From positions 1-6,121 of the forward strand of contig CACZSP010000128.1 in NCBI GenBank assembly GCA_902783905.1: 6,121 nt of DNA, read 5' to 3'. This stretch comes from an uncultured Ruminococcus sp. Lineage in GTDB: Bacteria; Bacillota; Clostridia; Oscillospirales; CAG-272. A program made the position numbers and the translations under genes. Of the stretch, positions 1 through 6,121 are shown piece after piece; position 1 is the first letter of the stretch, and each line of letters opens with the position of its first letter. Below the pieces are notes generated by a model. It saw nothing but the letters and a program-made list of their open reading frames with translations, did not search any database and was not told the origin of the DNA.

Positions 1-124
1 CAGAGATTTCTTCGTGGGAGTTCAGTATCATCCCGAATTCAAGTCGCGCCCGAACAGACCGCATCCGCTCTTTCTCGGGTTTATCGGAGCTGCGGTCGAA
101 AAACAAAAAAACGCGAACGGCTGA
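1..124 (+). CDS. pyrG: CTP synthase, C-terminal fragment (5' end outside window)
   Basis: Only the last 40 codons are present, read from base 2 to the TGA at 122-124. CTP synthase aminates UTP to CTP in the cytosol using ATP and glutamine. The fragment is the end of its glutamine amidotransferase domain. The stretch GVQYHPEFKSRPNRPHPLF is a signature of this family, and its His (29-31) and Glu (35-37) correspond to the His and Glu of the Cys-His-Glu amidotransferase triad; the Cys lies upstream, outside the window. A short Lys/Asn-rich tail follows, which is normal. The same HPE motif occurs in CarA, but the FKSRPNRPHPLF continuation is specific to CTP synthase. The gene ends 15 bp before the preferred carA start and probably shares a transcript with it. 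Identification is firm; the rest of the gene cannot be judged. Confidence 0.95.
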   Translation, partial: RDFFVGVQYHPEFKSRPNRPHPLFLGFIGAAVEKQKNANG

Positions 125-127
125 AAC

Positions 128-131
128 AGGA
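128..131 (+). promoter_or_regulatory. Ribosome binding site that favours the carA start at 140
   Basis: AGGA at 128-131 is the best Shine-Dalgarno match near the start of carA. It lies 8 bases before the ATG at 140, which is ideal spacing. It runs into the other candidate ATG at 131, so it cannot serve that codon, and nothing better than a weak ACGG (117-120) lies upstream of 131. The site therefore argues for translation from 140. Confidence 0.6.
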
Positions 132-139
132 TGAAGGGT

Positions 140-1234
140 ATGAAAAGGCCCGACGCAAAAATCATACTCGAAGACGGGATCGAATATTACGGCTCCTCCT
201 TCGGAGCCGCGGGCGAGAGGATCCTCGAGATTGTGTTCAACACCTCGATGGTCGGTTATCAGGAAATACTGTCCGATCCCTCATATACCGATCAGGCGGT
301 CGTCATGACCTATCCTCTGATCGGAAACTACGGCATGGCGGACGACGATTACGAATCCGTCTCCCCGTCCGTCGGCGCTCTTATCGTGCGCGAATACAAC
401 CCGGAGCCCTCGAACTTCCGCTCGTCGGCTTCGCTCGGGGACGTGATGGAACGCTTCGGCATCGCGGGGATCAGCGGCGTCGACACCAGAAAACTGAACA
501 GATCGATCAGAGACTTCGGCACGCGAAAAGTCCTCCTGACGTCCGCCGGCACCCCTCTGCACGATGGGCTGGCAAGACTGAAGGCGCACAAATCCCCGTC
601 CGACGCGGTATCGAGAGTCAGCTGCTCCGCCCCGTATTCCGAAGGAGATCACGGAGCGGGGCTTCACGTAGTCGTGATCGACTGCGGAATGAAGCGCAAC
701 ATCCTCCGGTCTCTGCTGAAAAGAGGATGCCGCGCGACAGTAGTTCCGTGGAACACTCCGGCGGAGGAAATACTCTCTCTTTCCCCGGACGGCCTTCTGA
801 TCTCTAACGGCCCCGGCGATCCTGCCGACGTCCCGGAAACGGCAAAGACGGTGCGGGCGCTGATCGGCAGGCTGCCCGTTTTCGGCATCTGCCTCGGGCA
901 CCAGATCCTCTCGATCGCAATGGGAGCCGAAACCTACAAGCTGAAATTCGGACACCGGGGCGGAAACCATCCGGTCCGCGACCTTGAGACCGACAGGATC
1001 GAGATCACGTCGCAGAACCATTCCTTTGCCGTAGACGAAGCCAGTCTCGCCGGAACGGGACTGTCGGTGACCCACCGCAATCTGCTTGACGGAACGGTGG
1101 AGGGCGTAAGCTGCGCCGCCGCCAGTGCCTTCAGCGTTCAGTTTCATCCCGAAAGCGCACCGGGACCGGAAGACAGCGCCTCCCTTTTCGACCGCTTTAC
1201 CGGAATGATGGAGGAAAAAAAGACCGATGCCTAA
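140..1234 (+). CDS. carA: Carbamoyl-phosphate synthase small (glutaminase) subunit
   Basis: CarA hydrolyses glutamine and passes ammonia through a tunnel to CarB for carbamoyl phosphate synthesis, feeding pyrimidine and arginine production in the cytosol. Numbered from the ATG at 140 (364 aa, a usual length), residues 1 to about 140 form the CarA-specific N-terminal domain, with family motifs such as FNTSMVGYQEILSDPSY, YPLIGNYG and GVDTRKLNRSIRD. Residues from about 175 form a class I glutamine amidotransferase domain with SNGPGDP, GICLGHQ (nucleophile Cys251, codon at 890), FGHRGGNHPV, SQNHSFAVD, and VQFHPES carrying His336 and Glu338. All catalytic residues are present, so it should be active. 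The start at 140 is preferred to the in-frame ATG at 131 (three codons longer) because of the AGGA spacing and because MKRPDAKIILEDG fits the usual family N-terminus. It overlaps carB by 8 bp, implying coupled translation and equal subunit supply. No operator or attenuator is visible. Confidence 0.97.
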   Translation: MKRPDAKIILEDGIEYYGSSFGAAGERILEIVFNTSMVGYQEILSDPSYTDQAVVMTYPLIGNYGMADDDYESVSPSVGALIVREYNPEPSNFRSSASLGDVMERFGIAGISGVDTRKLNRSIRDFGTRKVLLTSAGTPLHDGLARLKAHKSPSDAVSRVSCSAPYSEGDHGAGLHVVVIDCGMKRNILRSLLKRGCRATVVPWNTPAEEILSLSPDGLLISNGPGDPADVPETAKTVRALIGRLPVFGICLGHQILSIAMGAETYKLKFGHRGGNHPVRDLETDRIEITSQNHSFAVDEASLAGTGLSVTHRNLLDGTVEGVSCAAASAFSVQFHPESAPGPEDSASLFDRFTGMMEEKKTDA

Positions 1235-4200
1235 AAGGACCGATTTAAGAAAAATACTCGTGATCGGCTCCGGCCCCATCGTCATAGGTCAGGCGGCAGA
1301 ATTCGATTACGCCGGGACTCAGGCCTGCCTCGCGCTGAAGGAGGAAGGGTACACGGTCATCCTCTGCAACTCCAATCCCGCGACGATAATGACCGATACC
1401 TCGATGGCCGACAAGGTGTATATGGAGCCGCTGACTCTTGAATACATCGCAAAGATTATACGCTACGAGCGCCCCGACGCCATCCTTCCCGGGATCGGCG
1501 GACAGACGGGGCTCAATCTTGCCATGCAGCTTGAAAAGAAGGGCATTCTTGAAGAATGCGGCGTCGAGCTGCTCGGGACGAAAAGACGTTCGATAGAACA
1601 GGCGGAGGACCGGGAGGAGTTCAAGCTCCTCTGCGCCTCCCTCGGAGAACCCACCCTGCCCTCGGGAGTCGCGGAAAGCGCGGACGAAGGGCTTGCCGTC
1701 GCCCGGGATATCGGCTATCCGGTCGTACTGCGCCCCGCTTTTACGCTCGGCGGCACCGGCGGCGGCTTTGCCGCGGATCCGGACGAGCTTCGCGCGGCGA
1801 TGAAAAACGCCCTTGAGCTTTCTCCCGTCGGGCAGGTGCTCGTCGAAAAAAGCGTCAGGGGCTACAAGGAGATCGAATACGAGGTCATACGCGATAAAAA
1901 CGCCACGGCGATAACCGTCTGCAATATGGAAAATGTGGATCCCGTCGGAATCCACACCGGCGACTCGGTCGTCGTCTGCCCCTCCCAGACCCTGACGAAC
2001 AAAGAATACCAGATGCTCCGCAACAGCGCCCTGAAGATAATCCGCGCGCTGAAGATAGAAGGCGGATGCAACGTTCAGTTCGCCCTCGATCCGGAATCCT
2101 TCCGCTATTATCTGATCGAAGTCAACCCGAGAGTCTCCCGCTCCTCGGCTCTGGCGTCAAAGGCAAGCGGATACCCGATAGCGCGGGTCTCGGCGAAAAT
2201 CGGCGTCGGAATGACGCTGGACGAGATAATGCTGGCAAATACTCCGGCATCCTTCGAACCGGCGCTCGACTACGTCGTAACAAAGCTTCCCAGGTTCCCT
2301 TTCGACAAATTCACCGACGCGAACAACGTTCTATCCACCCAGATGAAGGCGACCGGAGAGACGATGAGCATCGGCAGATGCTTCGAGGAAAGCCTGCTCA
2401 AGGGGATCCGTTCTCTGGAAACCGGGGCTTTTCATCTTCATCTGGCAAAATTCGACGCAGAGGAAACCGAGCGTCTCCTTGAATACGTGAAGGAAGGAAC
2501 CGACGACCGCTACTACGCCGTCGCCGAGCTGCTCCGGCGCGGACGGACGGCGGATGAAATCGCCCGGATAACCGGGATCGACCGGTTCTTTATCCGGAAA
2601 ATACGCAATATTGTCGAAGAAGAAAAGAAACTTGCGGCAAACCCGTTCGATCCGGGGATCCTGAGCGCCGCGAAAAAACTGGGCTTTTCCGACAGGGAGA
2701 TCGCCCGTCAGTGGAAATGCGGCGAGACCGACGTTTACCGTTTCAGACTGGATCGCGGCATCCTTCCGGTCTACAAGATGATCGATTCCTGCGCGTCCGA
2801 ATTCGACAGCTACATCCCCTATTTCTACTCGACCTACGAGGAGGAAAACGAATCCGTCGTCTCGGACAAAAAGAAGATCGTCGTTCTCGGCTCGGGTCCG
2901 ATCCGCATCGGACAGGGCATCGAATTCGATTATTCCACCGTCCACGCTGTCCGGACCATCAAAAACGCCGGATACGAGGCGATAATAATAAACAATAACC
3001 CCGAAACCGTTTCGACCGACTACACCTGCTCGGACAAGCTTTATTTCGAGCCTCTCTGCGCCGAGGACGTAATGAACGTCATCGCCCTCGAAAAGCCGGA
3101 GGGCGTCGTGGCGACTCTCGGCGGTCAGACAGCCGTAAATCTGGCGGGACCGCTTCACGAACGGGGAGTGAAGCTGATAGGAACCGACTGCGACGCCATC
3201 GACAAAGCCGAGGACCGTGATCTTTTCGAACGTCTGCTCCTTTCGCTCGGGATCCCGCAGCCGCGGGGAACCGCCGTGACCGATATCGACGCCGGAGTCG
3301 CAGCCGCCGGAGAGATCGGCTACCCGGTGCTCGTCAGGCCCAGCTTCGTCCTGGGAGGAAGGGCGATGCAGATAGTAGCCGGTGAAAGCGAACTGCTCCG
3401 TTATCTGAAGACTGCCGTCGAGATCGACGAAGACAGGCCGGTCCTTATCGACAGATACGTCAAGGGCAAGGAAGTCGAAGTGGACGCCGTCTGCGACGGG
3501 TACGACGTCTTCGTGCCCGGGATCATGGAACTAGTCGAACGCACCGGCGTGCACTCGGGCGACTCGATAAGCGTTTATCCTCCCTGCGGGCTGTCCGACC
3601 GGGTAAAATCGGAAATTCTCGCCTACACGAAAAAACTCGGGCCCGCGATCGGAATAAAAGGGCTTTACAATATCCAGTTTATCGTCGACAAAAACGAGAA
3701 AGTGTATATAATCGAGGTGAATCCGCGTTCATCGAGAACGGTCCCGTTTCTGTCGAAGGCGACAGGATTCCCTCTTGCCGATATCGGCACACGCGCCATG
3801 CTCGGAACCTCCCTCAAGGAGCAGGGCATCTTCGGCCTTTATCCGAAGGAAAAAGAAAGGTACTACGTTAAAGTCCCCGCGTTTTCCTTTTCGAAGCTGC
3901 GCGGAATGGACGCCTATCTGTCTCCCGAGATGAAATCCACCGGAGAGGCGATCGGTTACGACAGAACGATCCACCGGGCGGCGTACAAGGCGATGACCGC
4001 CGCAGGGCTCACCCTGCGCAATTACGGGACGGTGCTTGTCAGCGTCGCCGACGAGGACAAGGAGGAGACCGTACCGCTCGTCCGCCGCTTTTACGATCTC
4101 GGCTTCCGGATAGAGGCGACGACGCTTACCGGAGAAGTCCTGAACTCGCGCGGGATAAGGACGAGAATTCTGCACAAGCCCAGCGAGGGAAGCGACGAGG

Positions 4201-4415
4201 TCATCCGCTCGATCCGCGCCGGATACGTAAGCTACGTGATCAATACGAGGGCGATCCTCTCCGGGGTTCATTACGGCGACGGAACAGCCATCCGCCGAGC
4301 GGCGGCGCAGAACAATATCACGATGCTGACCTCCCTCGACACGGTCCGCCTGCTGCTCGACGTGCTGGAGGAAACGACCATGGGTATTTCAACTATCGAC
4401 GCAAAGGAGAAATGA
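1227..4415 (+). CDS. carB: Carbamoyl-phosphate synthase large subunit
   Basis: CarB makes carbamoyl phosphate from bicarbonate, ammonia supplied by CarA, and two ATP. At 1062 aa it is full length and has the duplicated family architecture. The first synthetase half (about 1-400) starts MPKRTDLRKILVIGSGPIVI and contains Arg169, the loop TLGGTGGG at 173-180, His243, and the metal-ligand set Gln284, Glu298 and Asn300 in NVQF and IEVNPR. Residues about 405-545 are the oligomerisation domain. The second half (about 548-925) repeats the plan with GSGPIRIGQGIEFDYS, Arg704, LGGRAMQIV, His776, and Gln817, Glu830 and Asn832. Residues about 930-1062 are the MGS-like allosteric domain; it retains Ser939, Lys945, Thr965, Thr968, Lys984 and Asn1006, but has Leu967 where this loop normally has Gly. 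The start is supported by GGAGGA at 1210-1215, 11 bases upstream and inside carA. Effector response cannot be predicted; catalysis should be intact. Confidence 0.98.
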   Translation: MPKRTDLRKILVIGSGPIVIGQAAEFDYAGTQACLALKEEGYTVILCNSNPATIMTDTSMADKVYMEPLTLEYIAKIIRYERPDAILPGIGGQTGLNLAMQLEKKGILEECGVELLGTKRRSIEQAEDREEFKLLCASLGEPTLPSGVAESADEGLAVARDIGYPVVLRPAFTLGGTGGGFAADPDELRAAMKNALELSPVGQVLVEKSVRGYKEIEYEVIRDKNATAITVCNMENVDPVGIHTGDSVVVCPSQTLTNKEYQMLRNSALKIIRALKIEGGCNVQFALDPESFRYYLIEVNPRVSRSSALASKASGYPIARVSAKIGVGMTLDEIMLANTPASFEPALDYVVTKLPRFPFDKFTDANNVLSTQMKATGETMSIGRCFEESLLKGIRSLETGAFHLHLAKFDAEETERLLEYVKEGTDDRYYAVAELLRRGRTADEIARITGIDRFFIRKIRNIVEEEKKLAANPFDPGILSAAKKLGFSDREIARQWKCGETDVYRFRLDRGILPVYKMIDSCASEFDSYIPYFYSTYEEENESVVSDKKKIVVLGSGPIRIGQGIEFDYSTVHAVRTIKNAGYEAIIINNNPETVSTDYTCSDKLYFEPLCAEDVMNVIALEKPEGVVATLGGQTAVNLAGPLHERGVKLIGTDCDAIDKAEDRDLFERLLLSLGIPQPRGTAVTDIDAGVAAAGEIGYPVLVRPSFVLGGRAMQIVAGESELLRYLKTAVEIDEDRPVLIDRYVKGKEVEVDAVCDGYDVFVPGIMELVERTGVHSGDSISVYPPCGLSDRVKSEILAYTKKLGPAIGIKGLYNIQFIVDKNEKVYIIEVNPRSSRTVPFLSKATGFPLADIGTRAMLGTSLKEQGIFGLYPKEKERYYVKVPAFSFSKLRGMDAYLSPEMKSTGEAIGYDRTIHRAAYKAMTAAGLTLRNYGTVLVSVADEDKEETVPLVRRFYDLGFRIEATTLTGEVLNSRGIRTRILHKPSEGSDEVIRSIRAGYVSYVINTRAILSGVHYGDGTAIRRAAAQNNITMLTSLDTVRLLLDVLEETTMGISTIDAKEK
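4404..4409 (+). promoter_or_regulatory. Ribosome binding site that favours the dapF start at 4418
   Basis: AAGGAG at 4404-4409 lies inside the last codons of carB. It is 8 bases before the ATG at 4418 but only 2 bases before the ATG at 4412, which overlaps the carB stop as ATGA. The spacing favours 4418, though ribosomes finishing carB could in principle restart at either codon. Confidence 0.7.
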
Positions 4416-4417
4416 CG

Positions 4418-5212
4418 ATGCGGTTCACTAAAATGCAGGGACTCGGAAACGATTATCTTTACGTTTACGGAGACGTCCCCGAAAACGTCGGGGAAATATG
4501 CAGAAAGCTTTCGGACCGCCGTTTCGGCGCCGGGTCCGACGGGATGATATTCATATCTCCTTCCTCCCGCGCCGACTTCCGGATGCGTATCTTCAACGCC
4601 GACGGAAGCGAGGCGAAGATGTGCGGAAACGGCATCCGCTGCGTCGGAAAATACGTCTGGGACAAGGGATATACCGATAAGACGTTACTCTCGGTCGAAA
4701 CGCTGTCGGGCATAAAAACACTCGAACTGTCGGTACGGGCGGGAAGGGTGCGGGAAGCCCGCGTCGATATGGGACGCTCGTCGGTCGAAGAGGACATTGC
4801 TTTGCCGGTTCCCGGGTTCGACGGGATCTGCACGCCGGTCTCGGTAGGCAATCCCCACGCGGTGATATTCGTCGACGACGCCGAAGCGGTCCGGGTCGAA
4901 AAAACGGGACCCGAAATAGAAAACTGCGGATTTTTCCCCGGCGGGGTAAACGTGGAATTCGTGCAGGTCCTGTCTGCCGACGAGCTCCGTATGCGCGTCT
5001 GGGAGCGCGGCAGCGGAGTCACCGCCGCCTGCGGAACCGGCGCCTGCGCGTCAGTCGCCGCCGCGACAAGTAAAGGATTTTGCGAATACGGATGCCCGGT
5101 AACCGTCGTTCTCGACGGCGGAAAACTCGAGATCACCGTCCAAAAAGACGGAAGCACGGTTATGACCGGCCCCTGCGAGAGCGTTTACGAAGGAGAGACC
5201 GATCTATGCTGA
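4418..5212 (+). CDS. dapF: Diaminopimelate epimerase
   Basis: DapF is a cytosolic, cofactor-independent racemase-type enzyme that converts LL-diaminopimelate to meso-diaminopimelate, used in peptidoglycan and, after decarboxylation, as lysine. From the ATG at 4418 it is 264 aa, close to the family norm. It opens MRFTKMQGLGNDYLYV, a standard DapF N-terminus. Both active-site cysteines are visible: Cys69 in MCGNGIRC (codon at 4622) and Cys205 in AACGTGACAS (codon at 5030). NADGSEAKM, GNPHAVIF, GGVNVEFVQ and WERGSGVTAA are further family motifs, with the expected two-lobed arrangement. The ATG at 4412 would add two residues but is too close to the ribosome binding site. The protein is rather cysteine-rich and ends in Cys, a consequence of the 7-bp overlap with the next gene. 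It sits beside dapL, whose product is its substrate. Confidence 0.97.
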   Translation: MRFTKMQGLGNDYLYVYGDVPENVGEICRKLSDRRFGAGSDGMIFISPSSRADFRMRIFNADGSEAKMCGNGIRCVGKYVWDKGYTDKTLLSVETLSGIKTLELSVRAGRVREARVDMGRSSVEEDIALPVPGFDGICTPVSVGNPHAVIFVDDAEAVRVEKTGPEIENCGFFPGGVNVEFVQVLSADELRMRVWERGSGVTAACGTGACASVAAATSKGFCEYGCPVTVVLDGGKLEITVQKDGSTVMTGPCESVYEGETDLC

Positions 5213-6121
5213 AGCCCAACGCTCATTACGCCGAACTGAAGGAATCGTATCTGTTTTTCAATATCGCGCAGAAGGTCAAGGCCTATTCCGAAGCCCACCC
5301 GGGAAAGCGTCTTCTGCGGCTCGGCATCGGCGACGTGTCGCTCCCGCTCTGCCCAGCCGTGATCAGCGCCCTTCACGGCGCGGTGGACGATCAGGCGGGC
5401 AGGGATTTTCACGGATATATGCCGGAATGCGGAGCCCCCTTTCTCCGGCATACGATCGGAGAACACTACCGCGCGAACGGCGCCGCCGTCGAAGATGACG
5501 AGGTCTTCATATCCAGCGGGGCGAGCGACGAGTTGGGAGATATCCTGGATCTTTTCGACCGCGGAAGCTCCGCTCTCGTCATCGAACCGGCGTATCCCGC
5601 CTACGTCGACGCCAATATCATAGCCGGAAGAAAAATCGTTCATCTTTCCTCCGGCGCGAAGGACGGTTTTCTTCCATCCCCCGACGCCTTCGCCGCGGCC
5701 GATCTTATTTATATCTGTTCGCCGAACAATCCGACGGGAGCCGCCTTCGACCGTGTCCTTTTGCAAAAATGGATCGATTTTGCCAACGAAAACGGTTCGG
5801 TCATACTGTTCGACGCGGCTTATGAGGCGTTCATAGAGGATCCGGAGATCCCTCACAGCATCTTCGAGCTCGACGGCGCGAAAACCTGCGCTGTCGAAAT
5901 ATGCTCGCTTTCCAAAACGGCCGGATTTACCGGAACGCGTCTCGGATACACCGTGATCCCGAAATCGCTCGTTCGGAACGGTATGTCGCTCAACGAAATG
6001 TGGATACGCAACCGCACCACCAAGACAAACGGAGTCTCTTATATCATCCAGAAGGGCGGCGCCGCCGTATTTACCGAAGAGGGACAGCGGCAGATAAAAA
6101 ACAATATCGCCGTTTACAAAG
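5206..6121 (+). CDS. dapL: LL-diaminopimelate aminotransferase, 3' end outside window
   Basis: This PLP enzyme of fold type I makes LL-diaminopimelate from tetrahydrodipicolinate and glutamate in one step, bypassing the succinylase and acetylase branches. The first 305 codons are present; the family is usually about 400 aa, so roughly the last quarter is missing. Visible landmarks are LKESYLF with Tyr15, LGIGD with Gly42, HGYMPECG with Tyr71 and Glu74, YPAYVD with Tyr130, SPNNPTG with Asn175, FDAAYEAFI with Asp203 (expected to pair with the PLP ring nitrogen) and Tyr206, SLSKTAGFTGTR with the Schiff-base Lys237 (codon at 5914) and Arg245, and TKTNGVSY with Asn275. The start has AAGGAG at 5190-5195, 10 bases upstream, and overlaps dapF by 7 bp. 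Two oddities are Ser107 where the family usually has a ligand-binding Lys, and a loop about 10 residues shorter than usual between Tyr130 and Asn175. Another fold type I aminotransferase is possible, but the motifs and the dapF neighbour argue strongly for DapL. Confidence 0.92.
   Translation, partial: MLKPNAHYAELKESYLFFNIAQKVKAYSEAHPGKRLLRLGIGDVSLPLCPAVISALHGAVDDQAGRDFHGYMPECGAPFLRHTIGEHYRANGAAVEDDEVFISSGASDELGDILDLFDRGSSALVIEPAYPAYVDANIIAGRKIVHLSSGAKDGFLPSPDAFAAADLIYICSPNNPTGAAFDRVLLQKWIDFANENGSVILFDAAYEAFIEDPEIPHSIFELDGAKTCAVEICSLSKTAGFTGTRLGYTVIPKSLVRNGMSLNEMWIRNRTTKTNGVSYIIQKGGAAVFTEEGQRQIKNNIAVYK

Noticed and set aside
125..139. Possible attenuator, PyrR site or terminator between pyrG and carA.
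   Set aside because: The gap is 15 bp, too short for such structures, and holds only the carA ribosome binding site. Any leader control would be upstream of pyrG, outside the window.
281..1285. Long open frame of 334 codons on the minus strand, opposite carA.
   Set aside because: It is the mirror of a strongly conserved carA coding sequence in GC-rich DNA. Its translation is Arg/Gly/Val-rich without a recognisable motif, and it runs antisense across carA into carB.
2979..3000. AT-rich run of Ile and Asn codons (ATA-rich) within GC-rich carB, considered as a promoter-like patch.
   Set aside because: It encodes the conserved segment before NPETVSTDY in the second half of CarB. No paired -35/-10 elements or start codon use was evident.
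2331..3158. Open frame of 275 codons on the minus strand, opposite the middle of carB.
   Set aside because: It is antisense to the conserved oligomerisation and second synthetase domains of CarB, shows no family motif, and has low-complexity composition typical of a shadow frame.
1227..4415. Two related halves inside carB that could be read as a gene fusion or tandem duplication.
   Set aside because: The internal duplication of the synthetase domain is ancient and universal in this family, so it is not a local event.
4465..5157. Open frame of 230 codons on the minus strand covering most of dapF.
   Set aside because: The Ser/Thr/Pro-rich translation is what the complement of this codon usage produces. 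There is no motif, and dapF accounts for the region fully.
5185..5856. Open frame of 223 codons on the minus strand, opposite the start of dapL.
   Set aside because: dapL is clearly coding on the + strand here, with many conserved residues. The opposite frame has no recognisable domain.

Overview
The window is a stretch of bacterial chromosome with almost no non-coding DNA. All five recognisable genes lie on the + strand and are packed head to tail: the 3' end of pyrG (CTP synthase), carA and carB (small and large subunits of glutamine-dependent carbamoyl-phosphate synthetase), dapF (diaminopimelate epimerase), and the first 305 codons of dapL (LL-diaminopimelate aminotransferase), which runs off the right edge. 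Intact junctions overlap or are separated by 15 bp or less, so this looks like the inside of one polycistronic unit. Its promoter and leader must lie left of the window and its end to the right.

Layout: 1-124 pyrG C-terminus; 125-139 a 15-bp gap that lies just before the preferred carA start; 140-1234 carA; 1227-4415 carB, overlapping carA by 8 bp; 4418-5212 dapF, two bases after the carB stop (an alternative ATG at 4412 would overlap carB as ATGA); 5206-6121 dapL, overlapping dapF by 7 bp. I see no RNA gene, mobile element, CRISPR array, attachment site or terminator, and no non-coding stretch approaching 300 bases.

The genes fall into two metabolic pairs. CarA releases ammonia from glutamine, and CarB uses it with bicarbonate and two ATP to make carbamoyl phosphate, the precursor of pyrimidines and of arginine; PyrG performs the last amination of the pyrimidine route, UTP to CTP. 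DapL makes LL-diaminopimelate directly from tetrahydrodipicolinate, and DapF epimerises it to the meso form used for peptidoglycan cross-links and lysine. Their linkage suggests co-expression of nucleotide and cell-wall precursor supply.

Organism: probably a Clostridia-type Firmicute, likely an anaerobe with a GC content above 50%. The reasons are the DapL route, strong AAGGAG/GGAGGA-type ribosome binding sites, free use of ATA and AGA/AGG codons despite the GC content, and the flavour of the CarB and DapL sequences. This is inference from memory of the families; no search was run.

Nothing here is a clearly new system. The points most worth checking are unusual residues in the DapL active site, an altered phosphate-binding loop in the allosteric domain of CarB, and the joining of the two pathways in one transcript.
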